Origin: Candidatus Methanophagales archaeon
Lineage (GTDB): Archaea; Halobacteriota; Syntropharchaeia; Alkanophagales; Methanospirareceae
NCBI GenBank assembly: GCA_021159475.1
Contig: JAGGRS010000110.1
Span: 1-17,359, forward strand
Reading direction: 5' to 3'
DNA: 17,359 nucleotides
The position numbers were made by a program, and so were the translations under genes. Positions 1 to 5,880 of the stretch are shown in pieces. Below the pieces are notes generated by a model that saw only the letters and a list, made by a program, of their open reading frames with translations, was not told where the DNA came from and did not search any database. Each line of letters opens with the position of its first letter. Positions within the stretch are counted from its first letter, which is position 1.

Positions 1-13
1 TTTATTTTTTATT

Positions 14-309
14 TCATTCTATCCTTATTGCGGGAATCCAGTCCGTGTATGTTTTTCCGTTTGCGTCAATGAACGATGTGCAATTGATGCATGAGCCATC
101 CGGAGTAGTGTGTTGTCCGCCCATGTGTCGTTCCATATTCTTACGTATTCGGTATGCCCGCCTGTGCCTTCACAGGGGTAAGTGTAAAGTTTGGTGGCAA
201 TAACCGTATGATTGGGCTTGATTGTGCCGTAGTGCGTGCCTGCTATTGAGGTGGGGTGCACCCCAAAGACAAGCTTTATATTATCGGGATTTGATCGCTC
301 AACGGTCAT
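14..309 (-). pseudogene. Decayed remnant of a secreted/cell-surface beta-sandwich-type domain protein
   Basis: Read on the minus strand, residues from position 309 down contain the phrase GTIKPNHTVIATKLYTYPC followed by EGTGGHTEYVRIWNDTW. I recognise this as a repeated module of putative secreted or S-layer-like proteins in methanogens and ANME archaea (from memory, no search). That frame then loses sense after about residue 67, while the neighbouring frame carries what looks like the genuine C-terminus, FIDANGKTYTDWIPAIRIE, ending at a TGA at 14-16. In intact copies I expect about 40 residues (a GDW...F.L...TYNYTI..GSYPQI stretch) between the two parts, so an internal deletion with a frame change is likely. 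An in-frame stop lies two codons upstream of the ATG at 309, so the N-terminus is missing too. There is no signal peptide. Non-functional in all probability. Confidence 0.62.
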
Positions 310-320
310 GGGTTAACCCA
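309..320. repeat. 12-bp perfect palindrome at the junction of two gene remnants
   Basis: TGGGTTAACCCA is its own reverse complement. It sits exactly where the minus-strand secreted-domain remnant stops and the plus-strand AT-rich remnant begins to make sense. It may be a chance palindrome or a mark of the rearrangement that joined them. Confidence 0.6.
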
Positions 321-479
321 GAGAATGAAAGGATAGATATAGTACTTGTGGGAAAAAGATTTTCATCTGATTTATTAAGTGAGATATCAAAATTAAATGA
401 AATAAGCAATGGAGTAAGATTAATGAAGTATACTCCCATCAATGAAGGAACGTGGGGGCAATTTGAATATGTGCATTAA
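312..479 (+). pseudogene. 3' remnant of an AT-rich gene, weakly like the end of a PD-(D/E)XK-type nuclease
   Basis: The frame reads VNPENERIDIVLVGKRF, then a helix-like SDLLSEISKLNEI and VRLMKYTPINEG, and stops at 477-479. The pattern (R)xDIVLVGxxF followed by a helix and a V-R-L-x-x-Y strand resembles the C-terminal part of NucS/DUF91-like or restriction-endonuclease-like domains, but no catalytic residues are present in the fragment and the match is from memory only. The same frame stays open upstream to 222, but there it merely reads the antisense of the neighbouring remnant, so the true 5' part has been lost. Codon use is much richer in AT (aaa, tta, gat) than the genes after 1100. The next small frame starts inside its last codons, as in a former operon. 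Confidence 0.4.
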
Positions 480-645
480 AGGATACATTTCGGAGAAAAA
501 TCCTTTAGTCAAATTAATGGAGAACCCCTATGCATTTGAGATACTAAATCGGGATGCAGACTTTGATGTTGAATTAATAGAGTCAAATATTGAAAGTAAA
601 TATCTTCTTTTCAAAAGAAAATTAGAGATGATAGAGGAGGAATGA
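469..645 (+). CDS. Small AT-rich hypothetical protein (58 aa), middle gene of a broken operon
   Basis: I do not recognise this protein. An ATG at 469 follows a purine-rich GGGGGC at 454-459 and would give 58 residues, starting MCIKGYISEKNPL and ending in a charged helix, YLLFKRKLEMIEEE. The frame is open from an earlier ATG at 442, but that one has no ribosome site. It overlaps the end of the preceding remnant by 11 bases, and its TGA (643-645) overlaps a following ATG (642) in the ATGA arrangement typical of coupled genes. The size, the charged C-terminal helix and the coupling would fit an antitoxin-like first partner, but that is only a guess. It shares the AT-rich codon use of the fragment before it and may be a relic. 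Confidence 0.4.
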   Translation: MCIKGYISEKNPLVKLMENPYAFEILNRDADFDVELIESNIESKYLLFKRKLEMIEEE

Positions 646-722
646 AATTAAAAATGGGTGCGACTGCTTCCCCTGACTCTCCGCTCGCTAACGCTCGCTT
701 CGGTGCTATCGCCCACGCCTAA
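634..722 (+). pseudogene. Beginning of a lost third operon gene, running into repeat-like DNA
   Basis: GAGGAGG at 634-640 lies one base before an ATG at 642 that overlaps the stop of the upstream small gene. Only MKLKMGA looks like coding sequence. After about 655 the base composition switches abruptly to GC-rich repeat-like DNA and the frame ends at 720-722. I read it as a start codon and ribosome site left behind after the body of the gene was replaced. Confidence 0.3.
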
Positions 723-812
723 CAGGTGCATATCCGACTTCGCTAATGTTCCGTTAAAATTCCTCGCTTCGCTCGGAACCTCGTATGTCCGCAAAACGTT
801 AAGTGACATGCC
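660..812. repeat. GC-rich repeat-like noncoding segment with nested inverted repeats
   Basis: The segment is rich in CTCGCTTCG-type words: CGCTCGCT occurs twice with a 2-base gap (682-689 and 692-699) and a related word lies at 764-775. GTTCCG (748-753) pairs with CGGAAC (774-779), and ATGTC (785-789) pairs with GACAT (805-809). Both strands stay open here (about 658-864), but the translations look like the low-complexity products of dispersed noncoding repeats and not like proteins. No protein gene is called between 646 and 1103. Whether it is repeated in the genome cannot be judged from this window. Confidence 0.45.
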
Positions 813-960
813 CGCCATCGCCTTGATGGAGGATGATAAAGATGTTGAATACAATTCAGTATAACGTAGCTAAGAAGCTTTCTTTATCATCTCTGAAAAA
901 CACCCCGCCTTCTTACTTTCCTCCTTCATTTATATTTAACCTTATGACTTTCATCCCTTC

Positions 961-1024
961 GTGCCTCCCTCGGCACATGGTTAAGCCCTTACAGGGCTTG
1001 CGGGGTCGTGGGGCAGAGCCCCAC
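961..1024 (+). repeat. Three tandem hairpins in a noncoding stretch
   Basis: Three perfect stems follow one another: GTGCC/GGCAC (961-976, loop TCCCTC), AAGCCC/GGGCTT (983-999, loop TTACA) and GTGGGG/CCCCAC (1008-1024, loop CAGAG). They lie between the repeat-like segment and the promoter of the next gene. There is no T-run after the last stem, so it is not a classic terminator. It could be a dispersed hairpin repeat or a small structured RNA. The rest of 813-1065 is pyrimidine-rich on the plus strand and shows nothing else that I can support. Confidence 0.55.
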
Positions 1025-1065
1025 AGCGTCGTTAGGGTGGCGGTCTCACTCATCTTTGAAAAACA

Positions 1066-1074
1066 TTTTTATAC
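1066..1074 (+). promoter_or_regulatory. Candidate archaeal TATA box for the coiled-coil gene
   Basis: TTTTTATAC lies about 34 bases before the ATG at 1104, placing a start site near 1096 and giving a very short leader. Confidence 0.45.
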
Positions 1075-1103
1075 ATCATATCCTTACCTTATGCTGGTGT
1101 GTG

Positions 1104-1463
1104 ATGATGGAAGTGGAAGGAGAGGAGAGCGAGGAGAAGATACCGAGAGCCTTTATAACGCGTGTAGATGATTTTAACCGTGAGAGTGAAGCGATATTCA
1201 GCGAATTTGAAGCGATAAAGGAGAAGTATAAGAGGGGTGAAGATGTGATGGCTGATTTGAAGCAGTTCAGAAGCAAGCGACCGGGTATCTTCACTTTGAT
1301 TGACGACCTGTATCACAAGGAGGTCGAATTTGAGGACAAGCTGGAACGTGCGCAGATAGATGAGGATAAGAGGCAGAAGATGCTTGAATTCAAGCAGCGA
1401 TTCGCTGAACTGGCTGATGAGATAGACCTACTCGTTCTTGGTGAACTGGGTCTGGGGCGGTGA
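1104..1463 (+). CDS. Hypothetical coiled-coil protein (119 aa)
   Basis: I do not recognise a family. From the ATG at 1104 (a second ATG follows at 1107) the protein is acidic and charged, MMEVEGEESEEK, then almost wholly helix-forming with heptad-like runs (IFSEFEAIKEKYKRGEDV, later FEDKLERAQIDEDKRQK). No membrane segment, cysteine motif or signal peptide is seen. The frame is open upstream to 1008, but that part overlaps the hairpin DNA and reads as nonsense. GGTGTG at 1096-1101 is only a weak ribosome site, and the TATA-like element suggests a near-leaderless message. It converges on mfnF, overlapping its 3' end by 36 bases, so one of the two C-termini may have been extended by loss of a stop. 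Probably cytosolic; role unknown. Confidence 0.65.
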   Translation: MMEVEGEESEEKIPRAFITRVDDFNRESEAIFSEFEAIKEKYKRGEDVMADLKQFRSKRPGIFTLIDDLYHKEVEFEDKLERAQIDEDKRQKMLEFKQRFAELADEIDLLVLGELGLGR

Positions 1464-2501
1464 AACGCCGGATGCGATGCCGGCTTTGACTATTTCTAAT
1501 AGCTTCGCCACCGCATACGCGGGTAATACCGCCGATAAGCTCCTGTTCCATGGAGGGTTTAATAATCTCATACCCAGTGCTCTTACTGCATCTTTAATGA
1601 TAAAATCACCGATGCCGGCTGATATTACCTCGTTCAGGCTGTATCGCTCACGCATCTCGCGCAATGCTGTAACCAGTTCACCAACCTGGGCATCCTTCAC
1701 CTGAACCGCGATGCTGCGTGCGCCCTCCTCCCCTATCTCCTCAAGGTCTGAGCACAACACCCGTGCAAGCCTCCTCATTGCACTCGCTCTGCTCTTCGCT
1801 TCGCTCTCCGTAGCGAACGCATAACCGTTCGGGCTCTCACATCTATAATCCGCGGGAGTTATATCCCCGAGCACGAGATAGGCATCGGCTGTTATTGCGA
1901 ACAGTTCAGAAGCGGTTGCATATTCCTCACCCCTCAATCTCACCCTCCTCAGTAATGTCGCCACATTGGTCCTCAACACGCCGGAATAGAGCAGTTCGTG
2001 CGAGTTCAGTCGTTCGATATCGCTTCGCTTCGCTTTTATCTCACCTCCCACTATCGGTATTACATCGGTTGTGGTGCTGCCACAATCCACAAATATCACA
2101 TCCCTGTGTATCATGGACACGAATTTTGCAGATGCGAGCCAGTTCGTGGATGCGAATGCGAGAGGGTCTTCCTCTATCGCTTCTCCTCGCCTGAAGATAC
2201 CTCCTCTATCGAAGTATTCCACTTCCGCACCCGCATCTTCAAATATCCTGGATACCGTATCCCTGATCCTGAGCACACCCTCTCTCCTCGTCTTGAAGCA
2301 GTCGCACAGTTCACCGGTCATCACCACTCCCACACACTCTATATCAATATCGCTATCTTCTAAGCGCGCACACACATGCCGCAACACATCATGTAAAATC
2401 GCCCGGTCATGCCACAGTGGTGCGTAAAAGGAATCCACGATGGAGCTATCAGAGCTGGCTATCTTCGTGTTCGCACCTCCTATATCTATACCCAGGAACA
2501 T
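1428..2501 (-). CDS. mfnF: MfnF-like hydantoinase/oxoprolinase-fold protein of methanofuran biosynthesis
   Basis: This 357-residue protein opens with MFLGIDIGGANTKIA (phosphate-1 loop of the actin-like ATPase fold), has a second nucleotide loop at 136-153 (IFVDCGSTTTDVIPIVGG) and a third glycine-rich motif near 292-300 (VISAGIGDF). These match the archaeal family formerly described as an H4MPT-linked C1-transfer protein and later assigned as MfnF, which joins the furan-methylamine precursor to gamma-glutamyltyramine in making methanofuran, the first C1 carrier of methanogenesis and methane oxidation. No other mfn gene is in the window. The start is at the conserved MFLGIDIGG; GAGTGAT at 2507-2513 may serve as ribosome site. 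The last ~13 residues (VSPPQTQFTKNE) look non-conserved and lie in the overlap with the convergent coiled-coil gene. The family assignment is good; the precise reaction rests on recall of the family. Confidence 0.82.
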   Translation of the reverse strand: MFLGIDIGGANTKIASSDSSIVDSFYAPLWHDRAILHDVLRHVCARLEDSDIDIECVGVVMTGELCDCFKTRREGVLRIRDTVSRIFEDAGAEVEYFDRGGIFRRGEAIEEDPLAFASTNWLASAKFVSMIHRDVIFVDCGSTTTDVIPIVGGEIKAKRSDIERLNSHELLYSGVLRTNVATLLRRVRLRGEEYATASELFAITADAYLVLGDITPADYRCESPNGYAFATESEAKSRASAMRRLARVLCSDLEEIGEEGARSIAVQVKDAQVGELVTALREMRERYSLNEVISAGIGDFIIKDAVRALGMRLLNPPWNRSLSAVLPAYAVAKLLEIVKAGIASGVSPPQTQFTKNE

Positions 2502-2525
2502 CCGTTCATCACTCTCTTATTAAGG

Positions 2526-2533
2526 TTTATCAT
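2526..2533 (+). promoter_or_regulatory. Candidate TATA box for grpE
   Basis: TTTATCAT centred near 2529 would start transcription near 2555, just before the ATG at 2559. It lies too close to the ATG at 2538 to serve that start, so it favours the downstream grpE start. Confidence 0.3.
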
Positions 2534-2547
2534 ATCCATGGAGAAGA

Positions 2548-2560
2548 GTTATTTATATAT
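2548..2560 (-). promoter_or_regulatory. Candidate TATA box for mfnF
   Basis: On the minus strand this reads ATATATAAATAAC, the best TATA match in the divergent gap; it implies a start near 2527 and a leader of about 25 bases for mfnF. It overlaps the first bases of grpE. Confidence 0.35.
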
Positions 2561-3266
2561 GGCGGATGACAGCGCGCGGATAAAGGCGAGGATAGAAGAA
2601 CTGGAGACCGAAGTTAAGGATTATTCTGAGGCAGTGGAGAAGGAGTTGAGCAAGTTGAGCGGGTTGAAGGGCGAGTTGAGCGGTCTGATAAACGAACTGG
2701 CTCGAATAAAATCGGATTTGGAGGATAAGGGCAAAGACGAGGACAGGGGGATAGAGGATATAGAGGATGCCGTTGCCATATTGAGTGAGGAACTGGAGAC
2801 GAAGAAGAAGGAGGCTGAAGGTATATTCAAGGGTGAGCAATATCTAACCGAGTTGAAGTATTTGAAAGCGGACTTCGAGAATTACAAGCGGCGAGTGGCG
2901 AAGGAGAAGCGCGAAGCTGCTGATTATGCACTTGAGTGCTTTATCACCGAATTACTGCCAATAAAAGACTCGCTGGAAGCAGCCATGATGCATGCGAATA
3001 CGAATGCGGATAAGAAGCCAGAGGGGCTGGTGAAGGGTGTGGAGATGACGGTGAAGCAACTTGATGAGCTCCTGAAACGGGCGGGGCTCGAGGAGATAAA
3101 GGCTGAGGGCGAGAAGTTCGACCCATTCAGGCACGAAGTGGTCTCAAGGGAGGAGAAGGAGATGCAAGAGGAGAATGCCATCACTGAAGTGGTCAGGAAG
3201 GGCTACGTATTCCATGATAAAGTCCTGAGACCCGCACTGGTGAAGCTCGCCGTGAGAAAAACTTAG
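2559..3266 (+). CDS. grpE: GrpE nucleotide exchange factor
   Basis: GrpE drives ADP release from DnaK in the Hsp70 cycle and acts as a cytosolic dimer. From the ATG at 2559 the protein has 235 residues: a long charged coiled coil (about 5-90), the family hallmark YLKADFENYKRR (101-112), the four-helix region with ITELLPIKDSLEAAM (129-143), and the beta-wing with EKFDPFRHEVV (185-195) and RKGYVFHDKVLRPALVKLA (213-231). Length is normal for archaeal GrpE. An ATG at 2538 would add seven residues, but MADDSARI is a natural start and TATA spacing favours it. dnaK and dnaJ, its usual neighbours, are not next to it: mfnF diverges upstream and an MBL hydrolase converges downstream with a 4-base overlap of stops. 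Function is secure; the start is less so. Confidence 0.93.
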   Translation: MADDSARIKARIEELETEVKDYSEAVEKELSKLSGLKGELSGLINELARIKSDLEDKGKDEDRGIEDIEDAVAILSEELETKKKEAEGIFKGEQYLTELKYLKADFENYKRRVAKEKREAADYALECFITELLPIKDSLEAAMMHANTNADKKPEGLVKGVEMTVKQLDELLKRAGLEEIKAEGEKFDPFRHEVVSREEKEMQEENAITEVVRKGYVFHDKVLRPALVKLAVRKT

Positions 3267-4066
3267 GTGGGCTGGAGTTGCCCGAGGTCAAATTTCATAC
3301 CATCGCGTGCCGCTATTACCTCCACACCCGTCTCGTCACTTATACGCTTCGCTATCTCCCATGGCTTATTCCTCAGCATCGTCATGCCGAAATGAGTGAG
3401 AATCGCCACCTTCGGTCTCCTTGTCGCTATTATCCGCTTCGCATCCTCCACGCAGAGATGCTCCACACCCTCACGCCTCCTATACATCGCTACATTCATC
3501 ACGAGCACCTGACCATCATAATAATTCTCCAGACCGGGGAAATAGAGCGTATCAGAGATGAAAGATACTCTCGTGCTCGTCTCCCCCTTCTCTTTTATGT
3601 TCAGTCCATAGGTCTCAACGCCATGAACATGCCTCTTCGGCGTCTTTATCTCCAGATTGCCGATGAAGTAAGTCCCACCCTCACTCATCACCTCGATCCT
3701 CTCCAGAAGCCCTCTGTAATAATCCAGAACAACGGCATCACCACCATCTGTGATTGCGTCCTTGGGGCAGAGTAATACCCCTCTGGGCTTGAATCCCCCC
3801 TCCGTCATCGCCTCTATCATCACATTCACATCGTTTGAATGGTCTAAGTGCTTATGTGTCAGGATGATGCCGTGCAGTTTAGCGGGATTGATTTTCGGTT
3901 TTGCTGTCGCGAATCGGACGAGTGTGCCCGGACCGGGGTCTATAAGGACGTTCGTGCCCTTTAAAGATAGAACAGTGCCGGCAGAAGACCGGAACTGGGT
4001 TATCATGACGAACCTCGCACCCGCAGTGCCAAGAAATCTTATCTCATCCCTATCCTTCGCTGTCAT
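3263..4066 (-). CDS. Metallo-beta-lactamase-fold hydrolase, RNase Z-like branch
   Basis: This 267-residue protein has the two-metal signature THKHLDH (His71, His73, Asp75, His76), further likely ligands in KRHVHGVE (His146/148), SDT (Asp172) and THFG (His225), and an N-terminal GTAGAR strand-loop with DPGPGTLVR at 43-51. The order fits the MBL fold of the RNase Z/arylsulfatase-like group, whose archaeal members are often annotated only as MBL-fold hydrolases; the long exosite arm expected of a tRNA 3'-processing enzyme is not evident. It follows the ferredoxin gene by five bases, so the two are almost certainly cotranscribed, which points to a redox or metal link and not to plain tRNA processing. 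Substrate unknown. No signal peptide, so cytosolic. Confidence 0.8.
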   Translation of the reverse strand: MTAKDRDEIRFLGTAGARFVMITQFRSSAGTVLSLKGTNVLIDPGPGTLVRFATAKPKINPAKLHGIILTHKHLDHSNDVNVMIEAMTEGGFKPRGVLLCPKDAITDGGDAVVLDYYRGLLERIEVMSEGGTYFIGNLEIKTPKRHVHGVETYGLNIKEKGETSTRVSFISDTLYFPGLENYYDGQVLVMNVAMYRRREGVEHLCVEDAKRIIATRRPKVAILTHFGMTMLRNKPWEIAKRISDETGVEVIAARDGMKFDLGQLQPT

Positions 4067-4071
4067 CTGAG

Positions 4072-4485
4072 CTAATTAGCATCAATATCAACCATGCTGA
4101 TGGCATTATGCACGCAATAATCAACGCATTCACCGCAATATCTGCACACAATGGGCTTATTCTTTTCGTTATCCCAGAATATGGCGCCCAGAATGCACGA
4201 CTGAGCACAGAGTCCACAGCCTATGCATTTATCCTCGTGTAATACCACTCCCCCACCTTTCTCCCTCGCTCTTAATGCGCCCGTGGGGCACACCTTCGCA
4301 CACGGCGGGTCTTCACATGCACGGCAGACGATGATGACAAACCCCCGCTCTATACCGCCCGCTGACCTCACTCTTATTGCCGAATCCATGAATCCGCCCC
4401 TGCCCACTCGCCTCGAACATGCGAACATGCATTCCATACAGCCAATGCATTTGTTAACATCAACGGTTACCAGCTTCTTCACCAT
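4072..4485 (-). CDS. Polyferredoxin-type electron-transfer protein with four [4Fe-4S] motifs
   Basis: In 137 residues there are sixteen cysteines in four complete cluster motifs: CIGCMECMFAC (13-23), CRACEDPPCAKVCP (54-67), CIGCGLCAQSC (87-97) and CRYCGECVDYC (114-124). The pattern, including the CxxCxxxxCxxxCP second motif, is that of the DMSO-reductase-B/HycB/CooF-like iron-sulfur subunits and of small ferredoxins that accompany aldehyde oxidoreductases. There is no signal or Tat peptide, so it should carry electrons in the cytosol. It lacks the C-terminal extension of larger NrfC-like proteins. It is first in a two-gene unit with the MBL hydrolase. The donor or acceptor enzyme is not in the window. 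A clear TATA box precedes it with a near-leaderless start. Confidence 0.88.
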   Translation of the reverse strand: MVKKLVTVDVNKCIGCMECMFACSRRVGRGGFMDSAIRVRSAGGIERGFVIIVCRACEDPPCAKVCPTGALRAREKGGGVVLHEDKCIGCGLCAQSCILGAIFWDNEKNKPIVCRYCGECVDYCVHNAISMVDIDAN

Positions 4486-4509
4486 CTCTGTTTAAGATTA
4501 GCACGAATG

Positions 4510-4519
4510 TATATAAAAA
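4510..4519 (-). promoter_or_regulatory. TATA box for the ferredoxin-MBL unit
   Basis: On the minus strand TTTTTATATAC-like sequence is centred about 30 bases before the ATG at 4485, placing the start site near 4489. It also lies just beyond the stop of truD, so the T-run in it may double as part of truD termination. Confidence 0.55.
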
Positions 4520-4532
4520 TCATGCTTTCATT

Positions 4533-5879
4533 TTATGTTTTCATGTATTCACGCAATACAACGGTGGCATAAGAGCCTTTCGGGAGGAAGAAACTCAGCT
4601 TCACTCGCTTGCAGCCGGGATTAAGCTCGTCATCGCTGAGCTCTCTGCAATTAACCCGCACAGGCACTACAATTGGTCGCCTTGTGCCCCTGGAACTCAA
4701 TGCAGGCACTATATTGGTCTTGAAATCGGCGAGTTCAATGCCCTCGGCAGCCAGAACTTCACGCTCTATCTCGCCCTCCAAGCCCGCTCCCAGTTCGGTA
4801 GCGAAGCCAAACACCGGCGCGGTCACAAAAGCTCTGCCTCGTTTTATCAACCGGTTAATCGCATCCACCTTCTCCGCCGTCACACGCTCCACATTAGCCG
4901 TGTCAGCGAGCCCATGTTCATTGCGATAGCAGACGAAATCGCCGACGATAGCGGTATTGAATGGCTGTTGCTGACCCGTGCCCATGCTCAGGCTCATGCG
5001 CTTACTCAGGACGAGATTGAAGAGATAAGCCTGATAAGCGTGGATAAAAAGCTTACGCAGGTTCACGGGTAATGCATTAAGGGCGGCGATATAATCGGAT
5101 TCGGTCAGCGCCCGCTCCCTGCTCCTCTTCACCAGCTCGTTCAATATCGCTCGCTCGTAACGAAGTGGCATTCGCTTCAAGCACTCTTTAAAATCGCCAT
5201 CATGGCATAACCGCCTCGCTTCTCTCACATCTTCACTCTCACCCGGCGTGATATACGAGAGATAGGTCATCACCGCACCCTTTACATCGCCCCTTATCAG
5301 CCGTTCACCGACGATATGCGTTATTGGGCGTTTGACACCGAATCGCTGAACGCCGAAGAAGTTCGGTATCCCACCCATAGCGGATATCTCAGCCGAGATT
5401 GCGTTTATCCTCTTTAATATCTCGTCCTCACTCCCCCTTAGACCCCGAATAGTAATCTCAAACTCATTACCATAGAGGTCACCGAGTGATACGGGCTTAT
5501 TTGAGCGCCCTATTATTCGCAATGCCACATCTTTTAGTCTTATATGAGCGATGGCATCATCGTCAATGCCGCTGATACTGATCTTCTGTGTGGTAACGGC
5601 GAATTTGTCCTTCGTGCCCGCGAATCCAATTCGGTTTCTACTAATACCCAATCGCCTTGAGAGCTCTCTTATCACACTGTTGGTGTCCCAGTTATCCTTC
5701 TTGAGCTCGATAATCGTGAATCTACCGGTGTCACCCTCCTCGCGATTGGTCACCTCGCGAACGATGAAGTCAGAGGGCTTTTGCTTTATGATACCGCCAA
5801 TGCCCGCGGTTCGCGTGGCGTAAAACCACATACCCAGACGTCTCTCCAGCTCGGGAACTGCGTGTGCGTGCGTGTGCAT
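4533..5879 (-). CDS. truD: tRNA pseudouridine(13) synthase TruD
   Basis: TruD isomerises uridine 13 of certain tRNAs to pseudouridine. The 448-residue protein shows KPSDFIVREV near 34-43, the catalytic motif GFAGTKDKFAVTTQ with the nucleophile Asp91 (85-98), and NFFGVQRFG (173-181), all hallmarks of the TruD family; the central insertion domain follows and the chain closes with RVKLSFFLPKGSYATVVLREYM. Length is typical of archaeal TruD. The start at 5879 keeps PELERRLGM, which archaeal members generally retain; Met17 is an alternative. Only one base separates it from the HAD gene upstream, so it is the last gene of a gatC-cobQ-HAD-truD operon. Confidence 0.95.
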   Translation of the reverse strand: MHTHAHAVPELERRLGMWFYATRTAGIGGIIKQKPSDFIVREVTNREEGDTGRFTIIELKKDNWDTNSVIRELSRRLGISRNRIGFAGTKDKFAVTTQKISISGIDDDAIAHIRLKDVALRIIGRSNKPVSLGDLYGNEFEITIRGLRGSEDEILKRINAISAEISAMGGIPNFFGVQRFGVKRPITHIVGERLIRGDVKGAVMTYLSYITPGESEDVREARRLCHDGDFKECLKRMPLRYERAILNELVKRSRERALTESDYIAALNALPVNLRKLFIHAYQAYLFNLVLSKRMSLSMGTGQQQPFNTAIVGDFVCYRNEHGLADTANVERVTAEKVDAINRLIKRGRAFVTAPVFGFATELGAGLEGEIEREVLAAEGIELADFKTNIVPALSSRGTRRPIVVPVRVNCRELSDDELNPGCKRVKLSFFLPKGSYATVVLREYMKT

Positions 5880-5880
5880 T

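Noticed and set aside
222..311. 5' part of the plus-strand frame that reads into the nuclease-like remnant
   Set aside because: It is exactly antisense to the recognisable secreted-domain remnant; the plus-strand translation has no sense.
717..804. A true integron attC site
   Set aside because: Outer boxes fit the consensus but inner boxes do not pair in the attC manner and no integrase or cassette array is seen; kept only as a low-interest lead.
833..1171. Open plus-strand frame of 112 codons across the hairpin region
   Set aside because: Its middle translates the hairpins (QGLRGRGAEPH), it has no family resemblance, and its end overlaps the better-supported coiled-coil frame.
1777..2040. 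CGCTTCGCTTCGC-like short repeats inside mfnF
   Set aside because: They are explained by codons for Lys-Ala-Lys-Arg and Ser-Glu-Ala-Lys runs in an intact protein, so they need not be a mobile repeat.
3278..3775. 165-codon plus-strand open frame
   Set aside because: Antisense to the MBL hydrolase, whose motifs are complete on the minus strand.
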